From an uncultured Bacilli bacterium (GTDB taxonomy: Bacteria; Bacillota_I; Bacilli_A; RF39; UBA660), in the NCBI GenBank assembly GCA_947630585.1, contig CANRIE010000037.1, forward strand, positions 1-6,627: a stretch of DNA of 6,627 nucleotides, in the 5' to 3' direction. Shown piece after piece: positions 1 through 5,743 of the stretch. Below the pieces are notes generated by a model. That model saw only the letters and a program-made list of their open reading frames with translations. It was not told the origin of the DNA and made no database searches. The position numbers were made by a program, and so were the translations under genes. Position 1 is the stretch's first letter. Each line of letters starts with the position of its first letter.

Positions 1-113
1 AAATAAGCATAACTATAATTTCTAATTGTTAGAATTATATTATTTATACTTAATATTCCTAGTACTAATACTATTACCTTACAAATTCTTCTTTTTCTTT
101 CATAACTATTCAT
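1..113 (-). CDS. Partial membrane or secreted protein, N-terminus only
   Basis: An ATG at 113 is preceded by a near-perfect Shine-Dalgarno AGGAGG (127-122) with an 8-nt spacer. The frame stays open to the window edge, giving 37 codons. The protein starts MNSYERKRRICK and continues into a hydrophobic stretch (about residues 13-29, with VIVLVLGIL). That is a basic N-terminus followed by a membrane segment, either an uncleaved signal anchor or a signal peptide; no lipobox cysteine is visible after the segment. It was too short and truncated to appear as a long ORF, but the ribosome binding site makes it convincing. It starts just after a strong terminator, so its expression may depend on read-through of that hairpin or on a promoter not recognised here. 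The family cannot be identified from the visible residues. Confidence 0.72.
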   Translation of the reverse strand, partial: MNSYERKRRICKVIVLVLGILSINNIILTIRNYSYAY

Positions 114-137
114 ATATTTTTCCTCCTTTTTAAACGC

Positions 138-184
138 AAAAAACGACATAAGAGCATAGTCATAAAACTATACTTTTATGTCGT
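138..184 (-). terminator. Intrinsic terminator, possible attenuator
   Basis: A long hairpin has a 12-position outer stem (143-154 with 173-184), of which 11 pairs match on the minus strand with one A-C mismatch. One mismatch then separates it from a 5-bp inner stem (156-160 with 167-171) and a 6-nt loop. On the minus strand the stem is followed directly by a run of six T (143-138, the first within the stem). The T-run argues for minus-strand function. On the plus strand the stem is slightly better (G-T wobble), but only T-rich sequence without a clean run follows. It could end transcripts of the kinase operon and of the small ORF just upstream, and it sits between that ORF and the ribosome binding site of the next gene, which is the position of an attenuator. 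Confidence 0.8.
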
Positions 185-210
185 ATTTATAGTTATTTTA
201 TTATTTTCGC

Positions 211-291
211 TTAGATGATTATTTGATACACCCCCCCCGTAGTTATCATATCGTTAACATATTTTCTTGATACATTGATTAATTTTAACAT
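211..291 (-). CDS. 26-codon ORF: leader peptide or ABC ATPase remnant
   Basis: ATG at 291 has a good Shine-Dalgarno (AGGAG, 304-300) with an 8-nt spacer, and lies about 25-30 nt downstream of the predicted transcription start. The ORF ends at TAA (213-211), 26 nt before the terminator stem. The peptide starts MLKLINVSRKYVND and ends ITTGGVYQIII. Two readings compete. It may be a leader peptide for the gene starting at 113, since promoter, short ORF, terminator and gene follow in that order. Alternatively its start matches the usual first strand of ABC ATPases (the MLxLxNVSKxY pattern), so it may be the 5' stump of a deleted transporter gene that kept its promoter and terminator. A G8 run within it puts it in a frame-shiftable context: one G less gives an earlier stop, one G more extends the product to about 38 residues. 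Confidence 0.5.
   Translation of the reverse strand: MLKLINVSRKYVNDMITTGGVYQIII
231..238. repeat. G8/C8 homopolymer inside the small ORF
   Basis: Eight consecutive C on the plus strand (G on the coding strand) lie within the 26-codon ORF at the Gly-Gly codons. Such a run stands out sharply in sequence this AT-rich, and runs of this length are known slip sites in phase-variable genes. A shorter C6 run (353-358) lies just upstream of the -35 box of the same unit. Confidence 0.9.
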
Positions 292-322
292 GAGGGTCAC
301 TCCTTTCTTAATTTTCTATTTA

Positions 323-352
323 ATGATACCATGACTAATGGACTTAGGTCAA
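323..352 (-). promoter_or_regulatory. Near-consensus sigma-A promoter for the small ORF
   Basis: On the minus strand there is a -35 TTGACC (352-347), an 18-bp spacer and a -10 TATCAT (328-323); each hexamer matches consensus at 5 of 6 positions. A TGG just before the -10 fits the extended -10 pattern TGn. Transcription would start near 316 and run into the small ORF at 291. This is the clearest promoter in the window. The spacer contains GACC and GACTAATG/GACTTAGG-like elements but no convincing dyad, so no operator is assigned. Confidence 0.7.
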
Positions 353-392
353 CCCCCCATTTTTTATGATTTACATTTTTTAACAATTATAA

Positions 393-1259
393 TTATAAAC
401 TTATTCTAATTGTTAAAACATTATTTTTATACTTTAAAAAAATATTACCATTACACTTATCAACTAATTCTTTAGCTATGCTAAGTCCAATTCCATTAGA
501 TTCATTATTATCAATAACTGTATAATATCTATCAAATAATCTTTCTAATTCAATATTACTTAACTTACTTGTTTTATTAGAAAACTCTATAACTCCATTA
601 CTACTTAATTTAATTTTAAATTCTCCTTCACTATATTTAATAGCATTAGAAATTATATTACTAAATATTCTTTTAACAACATTTTGATTTAAATATCTAC
701 CTACCTTTTCATTTGTTATATTAATAACAGGATTAAGATTATATTCTTTAAATGAAATATAAAAACTTGCAATAACATCTTCTAAAATATCATTTAAATA
801 AATAAAATCATTTTTAAGTTCCTTATCTAAAACTTTAGAATAATCAAATAACTCTGATGTTAAAATCGTTAAATCAGTAACTTTACTATCAATTATTTTT
901 AAATACTTAATCTGTTTTAAAGTTAATTTCTCATTTTCTAATAAATCAACATATCCTTTAATAGCTGTTAAAGGGGTTCTTAAATCATGAGATATATTAG
1001 TTATAATCTTTTTAAACTCTTTATTACCATTTTTATATTCTAGTTCCAATTCTCGCAATTCTTTTAAACTTTTATTTAATATACTAACTAATTCTTTTAA
1101 ATCTTTATTAGAATAATCAAGAGTAATTAAACTATTAGTATCGGAATTTATAATTTTTAATAAAGACTTACTAATGTTTTTAAGTTCTCTTTTAGTCAAA
1201 ACTATTTTTATAATTAAGATAATTAAAGTTATTAAAAATAAATAAAACCAAATACTCAT
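393..1259 (-). CDS. Sensor histidine kinase, short one-TM type
   Basis: This is the membrane histidine kinase of the two-component system in this module, predicted to phosphorylate the response regulator encoded at 3688-3038. Residues 3-21 form a single hydrophobic helix with almost nothing outside the membrane. A polar coiled linker follows, then the HisKA H-box ISHDLRTPLTAIKGY with the phospho-accepting His91. The catalytic domain shows an N-box (about 199-208, NIISNAIKYS), an F-box-like LFDRYYT (241-247) and a G2 motif NGIGLSIAK (255-263). The usual DxGxG (G1) motif is not visible, as I recall for related kinases beside BcrA-type transporters. ATG at 1259 has a ribosome binding site AAGGAG (1269-1264) overlapping the permease stop codon, so translation is probably coupled. 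Lacking a sensor domain, it may detect its signal in the membrane or through the transporter. At 288 residues it is short but appears complete. Confidence 0.93.
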   Translation of the reverse strand: MSIWFYLFLITLIILIIKIVLTKRELKNISKSLLKIINSDTNSLITLDYSNKDLKELVSILNKSLKELRELELEYKNGNKEFKKIITNISHDLRTPLTAIKGYVDLLENEKLTLKQIKYLKIIDSKVTDLTILTSELFDYSKVLDKELKNDFIYLNDILEDVIASFYISFKEYNLNPVINITNEKVGRYLNQNVVKRIFSNIISNAIKYSEGEFKIKLSSNGVIEFSNKTSKLSNIELERLFDRYYTVIDNNESNGIGLSIAKELVDKCNGNIFLKYKNNVLTIRISL

Positions 1260-1267
1260 AACACTCC

Positions 1268-2074
1268 TTATTTTAAATTTTTCTTATTGAAGATAATTAA
1301 ACCTATACTTGTTGATACTACTATTATACCTAATGAAGAAAGTTGCATTTTATTGTAATCTACGTATTCGGAAGTCATTACCGAATACACACTATTGTCA
1401 TGATAAAAAAGATTTAAATTATTTAAAGTTTCGTAAACTTTCCAACTAAATTCCTTTTTATAATCTTCAGTATGACCATATCCTTTATTACTATACTCTA
1501 AAGACATATCAACTTGAAGTCTACCAATAGCAAATAAGGAAAGAATAAAAATTAAAATAATTCCTATATTCATAACTATTGAAATCGTATTACTATTAAA
1601 TAACATTTGAATTGCTGTAAATATACTAGAATAAGCAAGAATATCAATTAATATGGTAATAATAATTTTTAGAAATAAACTATAACTAATTGAAATAACT
1701 CCAAATAAAGGGATTCCAATAATTAAGGAAACTAGAAAGTAAACAATATAAAATAATAAACATGCTATACTTACGGTAATTAAATTAGCAAGATAAATAT
1801 TTAGTCTTTTATGACCAATACTTATTTTATTTCTAATTACCGAGTCATTATACTCACACCCTAAAAACAAACTTGTAAATGATGCTATAAAAAAACTAAA
1901 AATAAATGGATAAAAACATAAAATTTCTTCTAAATGTATTGGCCTTTCACTATCCATATCAATATATGAAAAAATTATTTTTAAAATAGCTATTATAATC
2001 GTAACTATCATTAAAATATAAAATGGTTTATTTTTACTTAATCTTTTAAAATTAGCATCTAATAATCTAATCAT
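1268..2074 (-). CDS. ABC-2 type transporter permease
   Basis: This is the membrane subunit that should pair with the ATPase encoded just upstream. The 268-residue protein has about six hydrophobic segments (about 17-36, 53-71, 96-120, 127-150, 163-185 and 246-262). A cytoplasmic motif after the second one, GCEYNDSVIRNKISIGHKR (72-90), matches the GxExxxGxIRNKxxxGxxR pattern of ABC-2 permeases in BcrB and lantibiotic-immunity transporters. A hydrophilic loop of about 60 residues (186-245) precedes the last helix and probably lies outside the membrane. It lacks the very large extracellular domain of BceB-type permeases. The start overlaps the end of the ATPase gene by 8 bp (ATGATTAG), and its ribosome binding site is inside that gene. 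Only one permease is present, where lantibiotic immunity exporters often have two, so it may act as a homodimer (inference). Confidence 0.88.
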   Translation of the reverse strand: MIRLLDANFKRLSKNKPFYILMIVTIIIAILKIIFSYIDMDSERPIHLEEILCFYPFIFSFFIASFTSLFLGCEYNDSVIRNKISIGHKRLNIYLANLITVSIACLLFYIVYFLVSLIIGIPLFGVISISYSLFLKIIITILIDILAYSSIFTAIQMLFNSNTISIVMNIGIILIFILSLFAIGRLQVDMSLEYSNKGYGHTEDYKKEFSWKVYETLNNLNLFYHDNSVYSVMTSEYVDYNKMQLSSLGIIVVSTSIGLIIFNKKNLK

Positions 2075-2972
2075 CTTGACCTCCCATTAACTTTATATAA
2101 TAACTTTCTAAAGTTTCATCTACTTCCTTGGCCTCTAAAACAATTAAGTTAGCTAGAGTTAAATCTCTTATTAATTTAGCTAAATTTGATTGATTATAGA
2201 TATTAACACTCTTTTCATCAATTACTTCATAAGTAATATTATGTTCTTCAAAATAGTTAACAAATGATCCTAAATCTTCAACTGTTAAAATGAATTTAGG
2301 TTTGATATCTTTTAATAAATCTTCACTTGCTATTTCTTTAATAATTTTTCCTTTATCAATAAAACCATAATCAGTTGCAACTTTTGATAATTCATCAAGA
2401 TAATGACTAGATATTAAAATAGTTATTTTATATTCTTTATTTAGTTTTAGGATTAATTCTCGAATTTCAATTATACCTTCTGGATCAAGTCCATTGATTG
2501 GTTCATCAAGAATTAAAAAATCAGGATTATTTGAAAGAGCAATGGCAATTCCTAGCCGTCCTTTCATTCCGAGAGAAAAATTCCGAACTTTTTTCTTATC
2601 ATCTTCTAAACCAACTAACTTTAATAAATTAGATGCATTATCATAATTTGGAAATCCTGCAAGTTTCATTTGGATAATTAAATTATCTTTAGCACTCATA
2701 TCTTGGTACATTGCTGGAGTATCTATAATTGCACCAATTCGTTTCTTTTCTTTAAATATATCTTTATTTAAGTTACTAACTCCATAAATAGAATAAGTGC
2801 CACCATCAGGTTTAATTAACCCTGTAATTGTTCTAATTAAAGTTGTTTTACCACTACCATTTTTACCAATAAGTCCATAAATTGCACCATCTCTAATATG
2901 AATATTTAAGTTATCTAATATAACTTTTCGATTATACTTTTTTACTAAATTATTTGTTTCTAATATATACAT
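2067..2972 (-). CDS. ABC transporter ATPase, BcrA / lantibiotic-immunity type
   Basis: This is the nucleotide-binding subunit of the exporter, predicted to power export or clearance of a membrane-active peptide or related compound. With ATG at 2972 (301 residues) the motifs are Walker A GKNGSGKT (36-43), signature FSLGMKGRL (132-140), Walker B FLILDEP (152-158) followed by NGLDPEG, and the H-loop SSH (His190). The SLGMK form of the signature is typical of BcrA-type ATPases. The Q-loop region reads IGAIIDTPAMYQ; lantibiotic-immunity ATPases usually carry Glu there (the E-loop) and this one has Asp84. The C-terminal 90 or so residues form the family's less conserved accessory region. A TTG 15 nt upstream is in frame, but the ATG is preferred because AGGAGAGG (2982-2975) sits just ahead of it and the family starts with residues like MYILETNNLVKKY. 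Confidence 0.93.
   Translation of the reverse strand: MYILETNNLVKKYNRKVILDNLNIHIRDGAIYGLIGKNGSGKTTLIRTITGLIKPDGGTYSIYGVSNLNKDIFKEKKRIGAIIDTPAMYQDMSAKDNLIIQMKLAGFPNYDNASNLLKLVGLEDDKKKVRNFSLGMKGRLGIAIALSNNPDFLILDEPINGLDPEGIIEIRELILKLNKEYKITILISSHYLDELSKVATDYGFIDKGKIIKEIASEDLLKDIKPKFILTVEDLGSFVNYFEEHNITYEVIDEKSVNIYNQSNLAKLIRDLTLANLIVLEAKEVDETLESYYIKLMGGQDD
2080..2085 (-). promoter_or_regulatory. Permease ribosome binding site inside the ATPase gene
   Basis: The coding-strand sequence GGGAGG lies within the last codons of the ATPase gene, where it encodes Met-Gly-Gly, and stands 5 nt before the permease ATG. The ATPase stop codon is reached 8 bp after the permease start. Ribosomes finishing the ATPase can therefore reinitiate on the permease, which would keep the two subunits at matched levels. 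Confidence 0.75.
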
Positions 2973-2986
2973 AACCTCTCCTATCA

Positions 2987-3028
2987 ATTATATTCTAACT
3001 TATAAATGTTAAGAAAATTGTTAAGAAA
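2987..3028 (-). promoter_or_regulatory. Direct-repeat operator and possible internal promoter
   Basis: A perfect 10-bp direct repeat, TGTTAAGAAA on the plus strand (3007-3016 and 3019-3028; TTTCTTAACA on the coding strand), recurs with a 12-bp period in the gap between regulator and ATPase genes. Tandem hexamer-like sites about one helical turn apart are the usual targets of OmpR-family regulators such as the one encoded next door. Two -10 candidates follow: TATAAG (3004-2999) and TATAAT (2992-2987). TATAAT is better placed for activation from the repeats but would start RNA within the ATPase ribosome binding site; TATAAG leaves a normal leader but places one repeat between -35 and -10. The repeat is seen directly; binding by the regulator is inferred. 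Confidence 0.5.
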
Positions 3029-3037
3029 TGAAATTTT

Positions 3038-3688
3038 TTATTCTTTTATTTTAAAACCTATTCCAAAAACGGATTCAATGTATTCTTCTTTAGTGTATTT
3101 TCTAATTTTCTTTCTTAAATTACTAATATGAACTCGTAAAGTACCATCAGATGGGAAATCTAAATCAAAATTTATTAAATCTAATAATTTATTTTTGGTT
3201 ATAACTTGTCTTGGATTACTTAGTAATTCTTTAATAATTAAATACTCACTTTTAGTTAAATTTACTTCATTTTCATTAATTACTAAAATAGGTCTATCTT
3301 GCATTAAAGAAAGTTCTTTATATTTTAATTCGGAAATAATATCTTTATCTCTTAATTGTACGTCAATCCGAGCTTTCAACTCTTTACTATTAAAAGGTTT
3401 AGTTAGATAATCATTGGCACCTAAATCAAAACAATTTACTTTATCATCAACATCTAATTTAGCTGATAAGACTATGATAGGAATATTTTTTATTTTTTTG
3501 ATTAACTCTTCTCCTCCGACTCCTGGTAACATCAAATCAAGAATTATTAAATCAATCTTCTCTTTTTCTAATATTTGTAAAGCACTTGAAACATTAAAGG
3601 CTCTTAATCCTTCATATTTATTTTTTATTAATTCAATTATAATATCTTGAATATTCTTATCATCTTCAACAATTAATATTTTTTTCAA
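3038..3688 (-). CDS. OmpR/PhoB-family response regulator (TTG start)
   Basis: This DNA-binding response regulator is the probable partner of the kinase at 1259-393. The receiver domain (about 1-110) has the acidic pair Asp9-Asp10, phospho-accepting Asp51 in LIILDLMLPG, Ser75 at the conserved Ser/Thr position and Lys97 in LTKPF. A winged-helix effector domain (about 130-216) contains LTKSEYLIIKELL, the recognition-helix region TLRVHISNLRKKI and the wing ending GIGFKIKE. At 216 residues it is slightly shorter than usual but complete. The start is TTG at 3688: the family begins MKKILIVEDD, AGGAAG (3701-3696) lies 7 nt upstream, and the next Met is residue 53 inside the receiver. It is first in the regulator-ATPase-permease-kinase module and only 24 bp from the upstream gene. 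It probably controls the transporter and itself. Confidence 0.95.
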   Translation of the reverse strand: MKKILIVEDDKNIQDIIIELIKNKYEGLRAFNVSSALQILEKEKIDLIILDLMLPGVGGEELIKKIKNIPIIVLSAKLDVDDKVNCFDLGANDYLTKPFNSKELKARIDVQLRDKDIISELKYKELSLMQDRPILVINENEVNLTKSEYLIIKELLSNPRQVITKNKLLDLINFDLDFPSDGTLRVHISNLRKKIRKYTKEEYIESVFGIGFKIKE

Positions 3689-3712
3689 ACTATCACTTCC
3701 TAGTTGATATAT

Positions 3713-4798
3713 TTATAAATTATTTATTTTTATAAGAAACTTATTTAAACTTTTATACCATTTAAACATTTCTAATTTCTTCTTAGCAAATTGTTGATAT
3801 TTTTCTTCATTGTATTCGTTATTAAATTTCCATCTTTGTAAAGTCCGTTCATAACAAGTTTCAATACTAGTTCGCATAACTATTATTTTACCTTTTAAAA
3901 TAGAATAATCATGTATATTTCGATATTGAGCCGAATCTATTACTAAAGTTTTATTGCTATCTTTAAAATAATCTAAAACTTGCAAATAGAAATCATCAAA
4001 ATTTGTAAATAAATAATCTTTTGATTTCGATTTAAATATATTTCTTAATTCTAAACTTTCCTTATTTTCTGATAATTTATCACTAAAAACTATATCTGTA
4101 TCAATTACTATATAATTGTTATCTTTTAAGTATTTATTACTAAAGTATGACTTGCCACTTCCACTTTCTCCTGTTATATTTATAATTTTATCATTTGTAA
4201 TATCTTTAATATAAGGTTCTTTATCAATAAATCTACTAATTAATAAATCTGATTTTATTTCATCTAAGTATTCATAAACTTCTTTTAGAAATCCATTAAG
4301 ATTTTGACTATCGTTTTCCCGACCATAAGAAATAAAATCATTAAATTCTTTTAAAACTAAATCAATGTTATCTTTATTAACTTTATCTTTAATTATTTTT
4401 AAAGCTGTCTTTTGATAATTCATAACTGATACTACTGCTAAAGACTTATAGTATGCTATTTCAGGTATTGTTGAAATTTCATAAAAATGTAAAGCCATTT
4501 CATCAGTTACTTTTCTAGGATTAGATACAATTATTTTATTAGTTCTAAATACACCATGAGGTGTTGCCGAATCAGTAACATCAATAACTAAAGCATCTTC
4601 TGGTATTTTTACATCATATAAAGTGTCACCCCGATGAAGCCATCTTAATATTTTATCTTCTGATGAAAAGTTAAAACCTCCAAAGTCTCGACCTTTTTTA
4701 GCATCAGGGTTCCATAAACTTGCTTCATTTACTGTATCTATTTTATATTCGTGCTCTGCACCTTTATTGCCAAACATTACTTTTAAATATTTTGTCAT
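3713..4798 (-). CDS. Uncharacterised protein with C-terminal P-loop kinase-like domain
   Basis: A 361-residue soluble protein with two parts. Residues 1-125 form a conserved but, to my knowledge, uncharacterised domain with GGFNFSSEDKILRWLHRGDT (40-59), YDVKIPEDA and GVFRTNKIIVSNPR. A helical linker follows. From about 200 comes a P-loop domain: Walker A GESGSGKS (210-217), a DTD motif (233-235), a Walker-B-like strand TLVIDSAQ (284-291), then VMRTSIETCYERTLQRW, which resembles the lid region of small-molecule or nucleotide kinases. It probably phosphorylates or hydrolyses using ATP or GTP; the substrate is unknown. I recall related N-terminal domains in Bacillota proteins of unknown function. 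ATG at 4798 has AGGAAGG (4811-4805) 6 nt upstream. It follows the Fic gene by 49 bp and precedes the regulator by 24 bp, so it may be co-transcribed with either. A toxin, antitoxin or modifying-enzyme role is possible but unproven. Confidence 0.8.
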   Translation of the reverse strand: MTKYLKVMFGNKGAEHEYKIDTVNEASLWNPDAKKGRDFGGFNFSSEDKILRWLHRGDTLYDVKIPEDALVIDVTDSATPHGVFRTNKIIVSNPRKVTDEMALHFYEISTIPEIAYYKSLAVVSVMNYQKTALKIIKDKVNKDNIDLVLKEFNDFISYGRENDSQNLNGFLKEVYEYLDEIKSDLLISRFIDKEPYIKDITNDKIINITGESGSGKSYFSNKYLKDNNYIVIDTDIVFSDKLSENKESLELRNIFKSKSKDYLFTNFDDFYLQVLDYFKDSNKTLVIDSAQYRNIHDYSILKGKIIVMRTSIETCYERTLQRWKFNNEYNEEKYQQFAKKKLEMFKWYKSLNKFLIKINNL

Positions 4799-4847
4799 AA
4801 TACCCCTTCCTAACTACTAAATTAAATTTTATAATTCTCTAAAATAT

Positions 4848-5699
4848 CTATTTTTCTTCTTGTTTATAATCTATATGAGTATATCTATTTTTAAGTTCAT
4901 AATTAGTATTACTTACTAAATTAAAGAAAAATTTTTCTAAATAAGATGTATCTTCAAATATATTTTTTTCAAAATTTTTATAATTTGATCTAACTAAGGC
5001 ATTTCTAAAATACCATGAATTTTCAGCAAATACATCATAATTTATATTAAAGCCAAATGTTTTTAAATACTTTATAAGAAAAACTGCTGTAGTTCTTGTA
5101 TTGCCTTCGCAAAAGGGATGTACTTGCCATATATTTGAAGTAAATCTAGTAATATGTTTAATTAATTCTTCTAATGACAAATCTTTATAGGAAAAACTTT
5201 TTTCTTGATTTATATCATATTCTAAAGCATCTTTTATTGTTTCATAAGAACAATAGATAACAGTATCTCCATTCAAAATCCATTCGTTTTTAGTAAAATT
5301 ATAATCTCTAATTTTTCCTGCTTCTTTATAAATTCCTTTAAATAATCTTAAATGAATATTAGTAAGTTCCAAAATATTAAAATTAAAACTTTTTTCGCTT
5401 AAAATTTCTGTTATTCTAACTGCTACTTTATCTGCTTCTTCACTGTTTTCAATTTCATCATTTTTTCTATTATCAGATATTTTATAATATTCATCTATTT
5501 TTTTCTTTGCTTCGTGAATATCAATATTGCCTTCAATATATTCTTTAGCCGTATCAATTAAATACTTTGAAGGTTTTAAACCATCAACATCTTGAAGTCC
5601 AATAGCAATTTTCCAAATTTTTGCCTTTTCACTTTTATTTGGTTCACCTTGTTTAATATATTCAGATAACTCTAAATTCCAATTTTCTTTTTTAGACAT
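4848..5699 (-). CDS. Fic family protein with VbhA-like N-terminal region
   Basis: Fic enzymes usually transfer AMP from ATP to a hydroxyl side chain of a target protein. The core motif is HPFCEGNTRTT (194-204), with catalytic His194, metal-binding Glu198 and Arg202; the common Gly or Lys after Asn is Thr201. The flap that positions the target appears at about 143-159 (NGDTVIYCSYETIKDAL), and GKIRDYNF (128-135) is another family signature. Residues about 17-72, including IAIGLQDVDGLKP and a helical pair, resemble the VbhA antitoxin, here fused to the enzyme. The inhibitory motif [S/T]xxxE[G/N] aligns to LxxxDG, so the usual inhibitory Glu is Asp39 and the Ser/Thr is Leu35. ATG at 5699 has AAGGAA upstream at a rather long spacing (about 11 nt), and an in-frame stop 6 nt upstream fixes the start. 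It lies between the zinc-ribbon and P-loop genes. The 283 residues look complete. Confidence 0.92.
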   Translation of the reverse strand: MSKKENWNLELSEYIKQGEPNKSEKAKIWKIAIGLQDVDGLKPSKYLIDTAKEYIEGNIDIHEAKKKIDEYYKISDNRKNDEIENSEEADKVAVRITEILSEKSFNFNILELTNIHLRLFKGIYKEAGKIRDYNFTKNEWILNGDTVIYCSYETIKDALEYDINQEKSFSYKDLSLEELIKHITRFTSNIWQVHPFCEGNTRTTAVFLIKYLKTFGFNINYDVFAENSWYFRNALVRSNYKNFEKNIFEDTSYLEKFFFNLVSNTNYELKNRYTHIDYKQEEK

Positions 5700-5743
5700 A
5701 AGTAATCACTTTCCTTATAAACAATATAATACTTAATAGAATC

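Noticed and set aside
223..274. TTGATACA repeated at 223-230 and 267-274 on the plus strand
   Set aside because: An 8-bp repeat 44 bp apart within a short AT-rich ORF; no other copies or promoter relation to support a site.
329..346. Possible MerR-type operator in the 18-bp promoter spacer
   Set aside because: Only the outer ACC and GGT are symmetric; the interior does not form a dyad.
374..387. Minus-strand ATTGTTAAAAAATG, nearly matching the ATTGTTAAGAAATG of the regulator repeat, upstream of the short-ORF promoter
   Set aside because: Only one copy, in opposite orientation relative to the promoter and overlapping simple AT-rich sequence by the kinase stop codon; chance is likely.
387..398. 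12-bp perfect palindrome TTATAATTATAA at the end of the kinase gene
   Set aside because: Composed only of A and T, without a stable stem or T-run; not a credible terminator or operator.
3195..3410. 71-residue plus-strand ORF
   Set aside because: It lies entirely antisense to the well-supported response regulator gene, has no convincing ribosome binding site and gives a sequence without a recognisable domain.
3414..3650. 78-residue plus-strand ORF
   Set aside because: Also antisense to the receiver domain of the response regulator; explained as a reading-frame shadow.
3689..3760. Separate promoter for the response regulator
   Set aside because: TATAAA-like -10 sequences are present, but no acceptable -35 lies at the right distance, and such matches are expected by chance in this base composition.
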